A DNA stretch of 64,000 bases from Favolaschia claudopus (GCA_037176885.1 JAWWNJ010000084.1:744001-808000), one strand, 5' to 3'. Counted from the stretch's first letter, positions 32,625 through 44,089 are shown. The notes: generated by a model not told the origin, from the sequence alone. Numbers and translations: made by a program.

Positions 32625-33447
32625 TTGAGCTTACTTTGCTTTCCAGCATTCAACTGCCTTGCATTTTCGTACTCATTTTTGTATTCAACTCAATTCTGAT
32701 CGAACATTGCATGAGAATCTCAGACTTCTTTCGCGCGATCCATCAAACTTGAACGATGATATGTTGAGTAGGGGAGAGCCACGGCCATCAGGTGACCGCG
32801 TTTAACTTTCGTTGACGTTTTGCATCGAATTGCCTTGTCTGCGCACTTCTATGACTTTTGATACAGAAAAGCTACCTCAACTGTACCTTGGTGTAATCTC
32901 TATCCTGATAGTTTGACGCAAATTTGACGACTGGCAAATCGGCACTGGATTTTGCAAGGATTTTGCGTGCAGGTCGGCCAACTCCGAAGGTCCGATGACA
33001 GGCATCGAAAATCAAAATCAACCGAGTCCTTCCCGCCGACCGTAACCGTTCGAAACACCTCGAAAATGCTCACTTCGCAGTTGCAAAACATGTAAAAGTA
33101 TGGAAATCCCACTTCAACTTTGATTTGTTTCCGAAAAATGATCTTATAACTACTGTTAAAAAATCGCAACTTTTCGAACAAGCAAGGTCTCATCCGACGC
33201 AGTCGGAGCTTCCTAGTTCGGTTACTTTTGGTAATTGCGAGTACCCCAAAATGGCAATTTTGGCTGCTCGGACGTCGGATCTTGACAAATCATGTCAGCG
33301 GATTAGTCGGCAATGCTGGTCCCCCCACGGCTATGAAGCCTCGGCTTGAGCGGAAACCTGCAAGATGACACAGAAAGCCTTGCCGAAGCTAGATTCGTTT
33401 ACATATATTTATTTCAATAAAATATCGAATTCAAGTATTATGTAATC
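32625..33447. other. 3' flank and dispersed repeat copy
   Basis: Bases 32931-33060 are a diverged third copy of the 8.15-kb repeat (GGCAAATCGGCACTGGATTT to AAATCAACCGAGTCCTTCCC). No gene is supported. Confidence 0.55.
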
Positions 33448-33528
33448 ACCCCATCAACACATACCCTCCCATAACCCATAGCCTGGACCATCCACCGAGA
33501 GCTATGGGTTATGAGGGGTTCGACTGTA
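33448..33528. mobile_element. Decayed CATAACCC MITE
   Basis: CCCATAACCCATAGC and GCTATGGGTTATGAGG followed by TTCGACTGTA form a hairpin related to the ends of 20231-20396. One end is degraded. Confidence 0.55.
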
Positions 33529-33693
33529 TTCTGCTGCACCAGGGAGAGAGCACCAGTCAGGACTCGAATTTTGGGTGTTGTGACCAAATGTGACGCACAC
33601 GGTGATTTGATCAAAATCCTCTGGCTTGACTGACTCATGGTATGGAACATTCATTTGGTAATCAACACGAGTGAAATATCTTTATAGGGCCTG

Positions 33694-34614
33694 TCATGAA
33701 CCCAGTCTGGCTGCCCGTGCAATGAGCCTGGAAGGCCTATTTCTGTGGTGGTTTATCTCGTATCTATGGCAAGATCCGCACACCCTGGCTCCGCTCCTCA
33801 TCTGACTATGGTACCTATGGCGGGATTGCAAGACAGAACGGCAATTTCCGCAGTGTAAGGAATGTATCCCCCGTCGACGGCTTTCTAAAGCTAGAGGGCG
33901 AAGTTTCTTGTGCCGCCATTCAAATTGATAGCAGGGCCGGCAGCGAATGTGGCCCGGCTCCAGAACGCTTTTTGTCCAGTATTTACTGCTGGTGGCGGAG
34001 CAACGTGTGCACTTGCTAGTCGGAGATGGAGCTGCATCTGGCTCGGGCGAGGGAGTTGGAGGAGCAGAGGAGAGCGGAGACTCGGAACCAAAAAAGGTTA
34101 GTTCCTCTTTGCTTGAGAGATCTCTCTGGACGTTGAAAATGTTCGTACAGGGGGATGGAAGAAAGGGATCAGTAAGCAGGCAGGAAGAAAACGGCAAAGG
34201 GGGGCACAAACCCTTGGAATGAATGCGTCCGACATCTCGTGCTCAATTTTCAATGGGATCTCATGGCCGCCTCTGCCGACATCTGGGATGGGAGACCAGG
34301 ATGTAGGCCTGGCATCTACAGGGCGTCCTTGAGATGTATGAAGCCACCCAGTAATTGCAACAGCTCGCCGTTGGTGCTCTCTTGCTCGACGCTTCGGAAG
34401 CGGTTCGAAGGTCGGGCTGTTCTGGCCGTTGGGGCTACAAGTCCTACTGAGCGGAAATACGTACTGAGTACATTGGATGTGTTTGCATCCTGGTGTGCCA
34501 CATGCCTTTTTTTCTTCTGCTATAGCGCTTCTCGTAGTACGCTTTCTCCGCCTCGTATTTCTCGTACAATTCGTCCAGATAATCCGCCATAGGGGTCGCT
34601 GTCGCATCGGCCAT
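33694..34614 (-). CDS. GATA-like zinc-finger protein, exon structure incomplete
   Basis: The last exon (to the TGA at 33694) has two C-x2-C...C-x2-C fingers: CTRC...CRPC with a 19-residue loop containing SSKYW, and CGNC...CGSC with a 20-residue loop. Both are followed by basic stretches (WRHKKLRP, HHRNRPSRL), as in GATA-type DNA-binding domains. A Ser/Pro/acidic stretch precedes them. A plausible first exon starts at 34614 with MADATATPMADYLDELYEKY and ends at a GTACGT donor near 34465. The joining introns could not be settled. It would act in the nucleus as a transcription factor, but the fingers are unusual: the second has no Trp. A LINE ends 142 bp upstream of the start. Confidence 0.55.
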
Positions 34615-34753
34615 GGGGGCCCGGGGAGTGATCGTGGTGAGAAAGGTGTACCTGCAGTGGTATGTAGTATACGTGGTTGATACGTGGCAACAAAGACGGC
34701 CTCCCAGTCTGACATGACGTAATGTTTTCCCAGCACGGAAGGCCTTACGTTGG

Positions 34754-34786
<33 letters not shown>

Positions 34787-35053
34787 TGGAGCGTTAGTGT
34801 AGTGCAGGTTAGCCCTTCCGGTCCGGCAGACTCGGTTTGCAGTCCGCCAGACCTTCCAGCCGACATAGTCGGTCCCCCCCCTACCGCTAGTTAGAGGCCA
34901 TGGAATTAAAACCCAGCCAGAGGATAACAAATCAACCACCCGAGGAAATACGCAATCGCACTTGTGCCCGACGCATCGCTGCACGTTGTGTGGGGCTGCG
35001 ACTTTCTCGACTCAAAAGGTCGACGGGTGTTAACCCGTCAGCCTTTATCATCG

Positions 35054-37500
35054 TCAAGTTAGCCGACACCCACTAAATTCTAATACCCCGGTCTCCCATG
35101 TCCAGTCTTTCGGGAGTCTATCCGCATTTTTTAGAACGTTCTTCCATGTACTCAAAACAAGTTTTTTATCGATAGCCTTGCTGCCATATTTAACAGCGTT
35201 TGTCATTGCGCAGTCCATTCCGAGGCGGTTGTTGATAGTCTTACACCAGCGATTCGTGATTTCCCGGTTCGAGGCGGGGCCTTTTGCATTGATGACGCGT
35301 TCATTTCTGAGCCTCCATATCAGGTGTGCAGACTCGGAGACGAGAATGCGGAAGAGGCGCGTCGTGCCCGCGTCTTTTCGCTTGATGGCTGCGCATGCCA
35401 TGATTTGTCCAACCGTTGGCGGCGGTAGGTCCGCGCCGGTCTTGAGCTTCCATAGCTCGCTCGCGAGGTTCCACACGGCTTGTTGGCCCGGTGCGTCGCA
35501 TTTTGTTAGGATGTGTTCCATTGACTCTGTGGTGCCACATTTGTTGCAGGTTTCCTTTTCCTCGTGGCCGGGCATGTCTTTCCAGTGCAGTCCGACTTTA
35601 TATCCTCCGTGAATTAGCATCCAGAGGAAGTATCTCGCACTCCTGAATAGATCCTTGTCCTTCGTCGACTTCCAGATAATCCCCTCAGCCGGTAGATCAT
35701 CGGATGGATCAGCGGTTGCTTCTTGTGCATATTTCATATTCTTTTTGGTCTGTCCGCGGTCCAGGAGCTTCTTGTAAGTTGGCTTGTTTCTTTTAAATTT
35801 TTGGATGAACTTATATGCCTTTGATTGAGTCATTGCTTGAAGTTTGGCTCCCGGCAGCAAGAATCTCGTATCAGGTTGTACTTTGATCTCGTCTTCATCA
35901 ATCTTGTTGCATCCCTCATTCGCGAGTTTGTCCGCCGCTTCGTTTCCCTCGTTTCCAGCATGGCCTTTGACCCAGGTGAGTGTGGTCTCGGCCTTGCGTC
36001 TGCGTAGTTTGGTCACGATTGTCCGGATTAGGCCACCATTTTCGATATTCATAAAGCCCTCGTCTTCGTTCCTTGTGAGATATCGGGTCAAGGCGTCGAT
36101 GGAGGTCTTAGAGTCGCTGTATATTATCAGCGGTGCGTTTAAAGGGCATTTTTCTACTGCTTCTTTGATCGCGATTAATTCTCCGACATTGTTGGATGGT
36201 TTTAGGTGTTTGGGGATGCGTATTGCTTGGTTCCGCATGTCACCCGGGCCGTAATATACGCCTGCGCCCGCGCGCGCGTTTGCGCCGCCGTTGTTCATTG
36301 CCGAACCGTCTGTCCATACTCTTACTGGTTCACCCTGGGGGTCGTGTTGTGTGTTTGGAGCCGAATCTCGCAGGTTTCTAGGGGATGTGTTCGTGAAGAT
36401 GCGGAATGTGTCCGCTATCGTTCCGTGGGTTGTTACTCTGTGATTGAATATTGCTGATTCCTCATCAGCTTCTACCCCGTCATCTAACTCATTTTCATAG
36501 TCCTCGGGTTGCGGCTCTCGGGGGTCCCACTTCTCTTCGAGTGCGTCCAGTAATTCTCGTGCTCGGCTGTAGCATTGGTGCGGGTTCTTGCAGTGTGTAA
36601 TGGCCTTTGTAATCTGGCATGTTGCACACCTACAGGACTTGTACGGTCTGTGGCGCGGTGCGTCCATCTTCTGACCGAGGTTTACTGCGTCTTTGACTAA
36701 TTTGAGGCGGTGATTTACCTGTAGGCATTCTACTATCTCGACATCTTGGTTATACAGGGATCTTGTAGCGTATGATTTGCGGTGGTACCAAATTGGCATC
36801 GAATTTTGGATCTCACGGGATACCGCAATAGCGTCCATTTCCAGTCCGTTCTTGCGGCCGGATTTAATCATGTCCGAGAGGTCTCTTCCAATTTCTGGCA
36901 CCGATACCTTGGGGAGCCACGATTGGAGGTATGCATTCATTCTTAGACCTTCGCTTACGTTTTCATTACTGCCGGGGATTTTGTGGGCCAGGATCTCATC
37001 TGCTACAAAACACCACAGGGGGCGGTCGGGTCCAAAATTCAGGTAAGTTTTTAGCCAGGTGACTGTGATGGCTTCGTTCCGCGCTACAATGTCTAATAGG
37101 TTCTTTCCTCCCGTCTCCGCCGGTGCGTAAACAGTTTCTTTATTAACGGTGACATTCGTCTTGTTACCCCATAGGAATTGTCTAATTCTCTTTTCCAGTT
37201 TCTTTTCAACCTCTTTAGGCATACCTTGGACCGTTGCGAGGTATTGAGTCATCCCGCCGACTACCATCAGAATGATAAGGCGGCGTCCTTCCATCGTGGG
37301 GTGTCCTAGTTCCCATCTTTCAAGGGCGGCATCGATTTTCTCGAGGGTTCGTGCCCAGGTGCCGACTTGCTCTATTTTGTTTCCAACCCACGCTCCTAAG
37401 GTGCGTATTGGCTCTCCGTCCCTGGAAATTTTAATATGTTCCGGGATTATTGTTCCGTCGATTCCGTTCACGAATCGGGTCGCGAGAACTCTATCCCTAT
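35054..37500 (-). pseudogene. LINE ORF2 C-terminal part: RT thumb, RNase H, zinc motif
   Basis: Continues in frame from the RT half at 38696-40052 once the CACTA element is removed. It begins RDRVLATRFVNGIDG and IRTLGAWVGNKIEQVGTW, typical after the RT palm. RNase H residues are VRVWTDGSAMNN (Asp), NNVGELIAIKEA (Glu), IIYSDSKTSIDA (Asp) and WVKGHAGNEGNEAAD. A CNKCGTTESMEHILTKC zinc motif follows and the frame runs to a TGA/TAA at the 3' UTR without internal stops. This half is intact, so the LINE was probably young when disrupted. Confidence 0.9.
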
Positions 37501-38695
37501 CACTGTGAGAAGTATTTGTCATGAAATTCAAGATCATCGTCTTGAAATTCAAGATTCCTGACGTTTCGTTAGAATACACGTCATGAATTTCAAGACTGGT
37601 TTCATGATGCTCCAAAACTTCTAAAAGTTACAATTTAAAGGTGTGATACCGCACTCATATTCAACTGTGGGACCACATTACAGGATAATGCATATAATTC
37701 TCTTTCAAAAAGTGACATAAAAATCTTGAACCTGCATTCACGACGAAACATCACGAATTTCAGCCTCGAAAAACCAGCAAATTTTTGTTCAAGTCCTGCG
37801 GCCGAGCTGCCGAGTCAATGACGTCACTTACAGCATTGCTCCACATCCGCAGCACACATATGCTGCGGCCGCTCACAACACTTCTCGTCTCCCCCCACCA
37901 TGACCTCCCTCCAAGTCACCATCGTAGAGCGCCGCCGTCGCCGTCACTCTCGCCAACACACTCTGCTGTAACGGACCCTCACGACCACCACGCCTCCTCC
38001 CCTACGTCACCGCCCACTGGGATCAATCCACACCGCCGTATCGAGCTAGACCTCTCTGCAGTGCACAAGACTATCAAAGGATCAAGGGGTGGCGAAGGAC
38101 GAGCCGGGTTGAAGTGGTTGGGCAGGGTATCATTGTGAGTGATGATTCTGCGAGAGTGCATTGCAGCTCATTAATGTGCTCTTTCCCTGACGGGTATTTA
38201 GGCTCCTTGATGACGACAGAGCATTCAGTGATCTGTCTAACCCGGTGAGTTGCCCCCCTTCTCTACCTCTTTTTCATTCTCCGTAGTGTGTTTCCGAGTC
38301 ACGCAAGCTGTTAAAGTACGGCCGATCGTGACGGTGGCGAGATTTTGAAGGTCAGAATATTATTATATTAGTAGTACTGCAACTGTAGTGTCCAGTACTT
38401 GAAATATATCCTGTTTTATACCTCTTCCATGGAGTTTCATAAGGAGTAAGGCATCGGAATAGCTGGCTAGCTTGGTGGTACTTCCGGACGAATCATTGCG
38501 AAGATCATGACAAAATGTCATGAAAAAACGTTAGGAACGGGCCCACAGTCGTTAGGAATTTCAGGACCCCGGATCGTAACGTTTCGTCATGAAAGCCGAC
38601 GAAAGATCATGAAATTCAACACAAATGACGACGAAATACCTAACACAAGGTCCTGAACAACATCATGAATTTCAAAACCTTCCCTCTGCACAGTG
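37501..38695. mobile_element. CACTA-type element in the LINE, carries gene fragments, 1195 bp
   Basis: The ends are CACTGTGAGAAG and the complement of CACTGTGCAGAGGGAAG. TAT is duplicated at 37498-37500 and 38696-38698. Removing element plus one TAT rejoins the LINE frame as GAIDHRDRVLATR, so the boundary is exact. CACTG ends with a 3-bp duplication fit the CACTA/Plavaka group. Subterminal copies of CATGAAATTC and GACGTTTCGT lie near both ends. The interior holds a spliced, host-like gene fragment (37818-38328) and no transposase, so it is non-autonomous. Confidence 0.85.
37818..38328 (+). pseudogene. Captured gene fragment with two introns
   Basis: Exon one runs from an ATG at 37818 and ends LDLSAVHKTIKGSRGG...LGRVS. 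A GTGAGT...TTTAG intron (38135-38201) leads into exon two (LLDDDRAFSDLSNP, 38202-38244). A second GTGAGT...CGTAG intron (38245-38286) leads into CVSESRKLLKYGRS and a stop. The frame is kept across the first intron. Retention of introns shows capture as DNA, not through RNA. The first exon is Ser/Pro/His-rich. The parental gene is not recognised. Confidence 0.6.
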
Positions 38696-40052
38696 TATGG
38701 TCAATCGCACCTATTGGGATCATCCCGGTTTTGCTGATGTTGAATTTGGCGCCATCTGCAACACACCACTCGTCCAGGACCTCAAGGAGGTCGCTAAAGT
38801 CATCCCCGGCGTCGAGGTATACCATTGTGTCGTCAGCGAATAGGGTAGCTATCAGTTTTTCTTGTTTTCCTTTTATCTTGAAGCCTTTAAGGTCTGATTG
38901 TCTCAGTGATTCAGCCAGTGGTTCAATAGCGAGGTCAAACAGCAGGCATGACAGGGGATCTCCCTGCCTAACACCTCTTGTAACACGAAACGGGTGTTGG
39001 CTCTTCTCGCCGTTGACAACAACGTACGTCCACGCGTCACTATACAGCGCCTTTACAGTGTTGATAAACTCTTCTGGTATGTTGTAGCTTGCTAGCGTGC
39101 GCCACAGGTAGTCGTGTTCTATCTTATCGTATGCTTTCTCTTGGTCAAGCGCCACAATAACCCCGTTTCTCTCGGTGGCTTCAGCGAGTTCGATGACACG
39201 CTTCGTGAGCCATATCTGGTCGCGGATTTGTCTACCGGGTACGAAGCCCGCCTGGTTGGGGTGTATAAGGTCTGGGGCCACCGCTGCGAGCTTCAGGGTC
39301 AGGGCTTTTGTGAAAAGTTTGTAGTCGGTATTTAGCAGCGATATTGGCCTGTAGTTTGCAATGTCGGACTTATCATTTTTCTTATACAACGGGCACATCC
39401 AGCTCTTCGAGAAACCAGTTCCTGTGATCATACCGTGAGTCTCGATATCGTTGTACACTCTAAGCATCGTTTTGAGGATGTTAAAGGCGAGTTTGTCGTT
39501 ATGTACATCCGTCCGGTATCGATCATCTAGGATTCTCCATACTTCATAGGGAATTCCATCGAGCCCTGGCGCCTTGTCCTCATAGGTGAGTCTGCGTTGA
39601 AGTATTTCTTTTTGTTCTTCTGTTATTTTCCTTGCTGTACGTCCTATCACCGTCCGTATCTTCTCTTCCCGCACCTCGGGGGGGACTTCCGGTCGTACTG
39701 ACTGCAGGTTGTCGTGGTAGTCTCTGGCCAGCGATGCCATTTCCTTCGAGTTTTTTTTTGTATAACGGTGCCGTTGGGATGTATTCCTTTTTTCAGTCTG
39801 TGTATCAATTCCCTCGGTTTGCTTGGTTTATTGATCATTGACCAGTAGCGGACTAATGGTTTCGCCTTCGAGTCTATTCCGAACTTGGGCGGTGAGTCGG
39901 GCAGCCTTGAATCTTTTCCTCTCGAGCTCAGCTAGTTTTTCAATCAGTACGGCTCCTGAGAGTCTACGTTCTTCTTCGGTCAGGTTAGCGTCGGCGTTGA
40001 TTGTTCCAATTTTGTCTTCGAGGGCCGTTCTTGGCCATACTATTGTGCCCAA
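38696..40052 (-). pseudogene. LINE ORF2 N-terminal part: reverse transcriptase
   Basis: RT motifs in order: APGLDGIPYEVWRIL, FSKSWMCPLYKKNDKSDIAN, YRPISLLNTDYKLFTKALT, QAGFVPGRQIRDQIWL, VIVALDQEKAYDKIEHDYLW, GVRQGDPLSCLLFDLAIEPL and the active site TLFADDTMVYLD. Upstream, 39828-40052 holds the linker (EERRLSGAVLIEKLAELERK). Two frameshifts separate linker and RT: an extra base near 39851 (PYWSMINKPSK is restored by removing it) and a slipped run of nine T at about 39751. The active site FADD is intact. Confidence 0.88.
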
Positions 40053-40059
40053 TGGGTAT

Positions 40060-41040
40060 GAATTCTCCCATTGGGTCAGAATTCACGATTTCCTGCTCCC
40101 TCTCTTTACTTTTTTGCCCCAGAAATTTCCGGCATGTATTCTACTACGAGTAGTATCAATGCATAATTCTACCAAAGGGCTTGAGGATTCGTGAAGAGGA
40201 AGGTATTGAAATATGTTTACCGGGACATCAAACTCATATCCCAATGTTCTGACCTACCTCTTCACTGTTTAAATCCGGGAAACTTGGAGAGAGCCCATGT
40301 ACTAACGGCGTGGGGGTCACCGCAGGTTACTGATGGTGACCTGTCACGTGCCTCTTTGCCCGCCAATTCTACCAGATGTACTAATCATGGTGACTTTGGC
40401 AAAATATATCCTCAATCTGATGAAGTAATCAAACGATTGAATGGATTGTGCTCACGATCGGAAGGATTGAAAGATTTGGTAGTTACTGTACAATCTGATT
40501 TTGTTTGGCTTTAATTGTAAAACTATTTAATTAGTTTGACAAACGGGTAGTTATTCTAATTTTTTATACACAAAACAATTTCCTGTCTATCATCTCTCGA
40601 TGGTTATTTGGAATTCAAGAGACAGAACATGGCTTTATTTGACAGTGCTTGCACAGAATTCTCCTAGCAAGAATTTCCCACACATCGGAAATTGCCGCCT
40701 TCGTGCTGGCAGTGTGCTGGCAGATACTCGGAGTCCTCGGACTCGGTTCTCCGATCACCAGAGAGTACAATCGTGTATTCCGGTGGTTACCTCGGCTAAG
40801 CTAAGCGGGGGTCACCAGCAAGGTAACCAGAGCGGGCTGGTTACCCTAAGTATACTCTATGTCTTTTCGGGCACGATCTCCAACTACTCCAGAACTAATG
40901 AAAAACAAGAAAATTTTATTATTCAGTCCGAAGTCGCTTGGTTGCAAGCAGGTTTGTAGTACTTAATTTTGAAGTGATAAGTTGTAATGTCAATTGAACT
41001 TGAGTTGAAGTAGAGTGTAATAAATTGTATTGAGTCTGTG
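40060..41040. other. No recognisable gene
   Basis: Two ORFs of 107-122 codons lie on the plus strand but lack motifs and splice support. AATGGGTATGAATTCTCCCATTGGG at the LINE's 5' edge forms a short imperfect hairpin. Confidence 0.4.
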
Positions 41041-41045
41041 TAACA

Positions 41046-41116
41046 ATCGTGAGCAGTCAGAGTTGAACCGGCGTGGAGTACAAGAGAAAACGCAGCCCTT
41101 ACCATTCGGCCACGCG
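41046..41116 (-). tRNA. tRNA-like sequence (Leu/Ser-type A box), probably decayed
   Basis: On the minus strand TGGCCGAATGGTAAGGGC resembles the D arm of Leu, Ser or Thr tRNAs, and CCGGTTCAACTC resembles a B box at roughly the right distance. The anticodon and T stems do not fold properly, so no identity is given. Confidence 0.35.
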
Positions 41117-41218
41117 CGCATTATTGGTTGAGGAAGTGAACTCCAAGTGCACTCCAACATATGAGGTCAGCTCCACAGCCAAGCACGACCAAACAAATGA
41201 CACGGTCTGACGGCTGCC

Positions 41219-41896
41219 ATGGACACTCACCGACTCCCCTATACTTACACCACCTCCATGTCTCCTACCTCTGTTACCCTTCGTCGCTCGTCCTCAGACA
41301 TCTCACACGTCTCGGACTCAGAACCTGAGCGCATCGCCGCCACGCAACGCGCCAAGTCATCTCGTAAGGCTCGCCGCCAACGCGAAGCCCTTGCCTCGAT
41401 TCCCAATGTCTCCTCGTCGACAAATGAAGACGTATCCGGCCGGATTTTGGTGCTGGAGGACACGGTGAAGCAACTGGAATGCGAGTTGAAGCTCATGCGG
41501 GACGAGATTCGCGGTATGCCCGGTGCGTAACAGGACTTTCCATTAATTCAATTCATCCATTACATCCCGTCGGCAGCCGCGCCCAGACTATCCGTGACTC
41601 GGCGTGCAACTGCCAGTCCACCGAGTACTCCTCCGCCCAAGCGATTCCGCGTCCATCACGACGCATGTGTTGGGAACGACAGCCCACTCGGTCGCATCGA
41701 CTCGCCCCTCATCCATCAAAGCTCCTTGCGTCTCCCCACTCCGGAACGGGATGCAAATAGTCGGGAGCTCGAAGAATCTGTGCGGTCTGCAATCTATGGC
41801 ACCAAATCCCCCCAGCTTTACATCTCGGGCAAGGAGAACATCGCCTCACCATCCCCAACGAAGCGAAAGGTTTTAACGAGGAGATGTAATGGCTAA
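41219..41896 (+). CDS. Uncharacterised small coiled-coil protein, two exons
   Basis: Exon one is 41219-41522 and exon two 41577-41896, joined in frame by a 54-nt GTGCGT...GGCAG intron, giving about 207 residues. The first half is Ser-rich and basic (RRSSSDISHVSDSE, SSRKARRQREALAS) and ends in a coiled coil (GRILVLEDTVKQLECELKLM). The second half has Pro-rich and Ser-Pro sites (ASPPSTPPPKRF, LRLPTPERD) and ends ISGKENIASPSPTKRKVL with a basic tail. This looks like a nuclear phosphoprotein. I do not recognise the family. It lies tail to tail with the next gene, 64 bp away. Both exons are free of stops and the codon bias is consistent, so it is probably a real gene. Confidence 0.68.
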
Positions 41897-41960
41897 AATC
41901 GGGGTTTTTTTCATACAAAACAATATATTCTTTTTGTTCCAATTGCATTCCTCGAGTGAT

Positions 41961-43075
41961 TTACTGGTCATCACCACTCTCCTCGCCGTCGCCGGTCTCG
42001 CCATCCCCCGCATTGTCCATGTCAACGTCCTCCTCCTCCTCGACCTCGGCATTTCTGATCGCATCCAACGCAGCATCCAGCTCGTCACCACCGGCAGCGC
42101 CATTCGTGACTCTGACATCCCCAAGACTCATTTCACTGTCCGGGAAAAGCTCCGCGTCCCACTCTCTGAAAAGTGCGAGAACGGGCTTGGAGCGATTGCG
42201 AAGCCCTTCGAGAAGGTAACGCAGGTAAGACTCGTAGCATGAGTACCAATTAATTCCTGTTTGCTGACCTTTCTTCTTGAGCTCGACGTCCATCGACAGG
42301 GCCCAAAGCGTCTCGCATAGAAGTAAGTGAAAGCTCGGCTGTCAAAGTATTCGAACTCACAAGAGCACCTGCGCAGGCAACAAAGCCTGGTGTGGAGTTC
42401 GAGATATTGTGCATCTGTTGCATGCAACGGGGCCCGGAAACGCATGGCTTGTTGGTCGCTATCTTGATAGGTTTTTTCTTCCCATAAATGACAGCGGCAG
42501 CGACCTGCGAATGTAAGTTTCACAACTCGCGCCACAAGTTCGTGATACATACATGCATGACAAGCTTGTTTTTCAGGAATGTTTCGACGTTGAGGCGGTC
42601 CGCGCCGTCGCTATGCAGGGCGGGTGCATCAAATGGATGAAATGTCATTTTGCCGGAGTCGTCCTTTCTCCCGCCAATGAGGTCGGCGTACCCAGCACGG
42701 AGCGCCATATCTTGAATGTCCAAAGCATCGCCAACGCGGGGGTGTAGATGGGCAACGAAGACAGCTCCAATATCGTTGCGAAGACGACTGGAGGTATTTG
42801 ACCGCTGTCTATCCATCGCCTTGTTGAACTGAAACGACTTGTCAGTTTTTTTACGGAGATTTTATCTTGGCGCGTACCGTATGCACCAGCCACGATTTGC
42901 CAACATCTCCATGCAGCTCTTCTGGAAGAACCTCGAGGACAGCGCGCAATTCACCCTGCACCTTTGTACGCATGTTGTCGAAACGATTCTTTTCGTTATA
43001 GGACGCGTTCTCGACGGCACCCAACACTTTCTTTGGCGATTGCACAAACCACAACCCTTGAGTCATCACTGGCAA
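41961..43075 (-). CDS. Agaricomycete-expanded protein of unknown function, four exons
   Basis: Exons (plus coordinates) 42878 to about 43075, 42553-42828, 42361-42504 and 41961-42311. Introns of 48-49 nt have GT...AG ends and keep frame. Conserved-looking blocks are DVGKSWLVHTFNKAMDRQRS, NVETFLKNKLVMHV, NISNSTPGFVACAGAL, ALSMDVELKKKGQQTGINW and LALFREWDAELFPDSE, followed by an acidic tail (EVEEEEDVDMDNAGDGE). The order of blocks ending in FREWDxxLFP is one I recall from a large, lineage-specific agaricomycete family often found near transposons. Its function is unknown. The 5' end is not fixed: upstream of about 43080 the frame runs into the next fragment, so an N-terminal exon may be missing. 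Confidence 0.62.
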
Positions 43076-43304
43076 AATTCTCTCGCTGGCGAAATCTCAA
43101 ACATATCAACGACTTGACTACGAAAGATTTCACCGACGGCCAGACTCATCTCGATATTCTCAAGGTCAGAGTTTTGTTTGGGCAATGGTTTGTCTACGAA
43201 ATTCAAGAAGATGCTGAGAAACCCTTTCTTCTTAGTGTATTGTTTATATTCTCTGCGAGATTCTCCCCCCGAAATCGACGCTGATACCGTGCATCCGAGC
43301 TCTG

Positions 43305-44029
43305 TTGAAGTGTCGAATGTTGCTTGGCTTACGCGTGATGACGACGAGTCGACAGCTTGTTGTTCAACAATGCATAGAAGACTACGAAAAATGGTGCAAG
43401 GTACAGCCACCATTTTTCTTTAAGCTCGAGTTGCTGACTAGTTCTATCTCAAGCGCGTTTCCGAGGACTACGACAAGAACTTCAAGTTTCCGAAACAACA
43501 CTATCTTATACACGCCCTCGATGATGTTCGTTTGAAGGGTGTGCTGCGCAACGGTACCACTCGAACGGGGGAAGGAATACACCAAGAAGTCAAACAACAC
43601 TATGGCCAGACAAATAAGCGCAACACGAAAGCTGCTGAGGATATTTTGCGCTGCAACAGTAACTGGTACAATTCTGGGCCTCGGTACGATTGTGTCCTTT
43701 TCAACTCTGATCAACCGGGCGTCGCATGTGCTCGATTGCGATCCCTCGTTCGCTGCCAGCTGCCCTCAGGTCGTGTTGTGGATCTTGCTGTTGTGCAAAA
43801 TATGAAGCCCAACAAGTGGCGGCCGAAAACTTCGTGGGACGGCTGTGTTGTGTTCGAGGAGGAGGTAGACTTGACTTTCCTCCTCATGGACTTTGTCATC
43901 CGAGGTGCATTGTTGGCTCATGCTCAGGGACCATCAAACTCGCGTCGCAACTTTCATTATCTTGTGGATGTAGTCGACGGTGATATGTTTTTACGCGTGC
44001 TCAATGCTATAGGCCATGTATGCAATTAA
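43305..44029 (+). pseudogene. C-terminal fragment of an agaricomycete transposase-like protein
   Basis: An upstream exon ends CIEDYEKWCK at 43400, a 53-nt intron follows, and exon two (43454-44029) reads DKNFKFPKQHYLIHALDDVR, GEGIHQEVKQHYGQTNKRN, GPRYDCVLFNSDQPGVACAR, KWRPKTSWDGCVVFEEE and HYLVDVVDGDMFLRV to a TAA. The FPKQH...GEG.QQEV...YGQTN order is that of the C-terminal half of a widespread agaricomycete transposon-encoded protein. The superfamily name cannot be given safely. The N-terminal half is missing, and the fragment lies head to head with the gene on the minus strand. Confidence 0.6.
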
Positions 44030-44089
44030 AAATCTTAACCGTTGCTTTGTCGACCACTTTGTGGCGGGTGGGCTTATGTTACCTGACCG

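Larger units (their letters stand above)
34756..40052 (-). mobile_element. Tad-like LINE, 5'-truncated, split by a CACTA element
   Basis: A minus-strand non-LTR retrotransposon. A run of 30 T at 34756-34785 is its poly(A) tail, followed by about 270 bp of 3' UTR. Coding order is RT, then RNase H, then a C-terminal zinc motif. The endonuclease end is missing beyond about 40050, as usual for incomplete target-primed insertion. No target-site duplication was found. A 1195-bp DNA element sits between RT and RNase H. Confidence 0.92.

Noticed and set aside
36206..36457. Plus-strand ORFs opposite the LINE
   Set aside because: They are antisense shadows of the LINE RNase H coding region.
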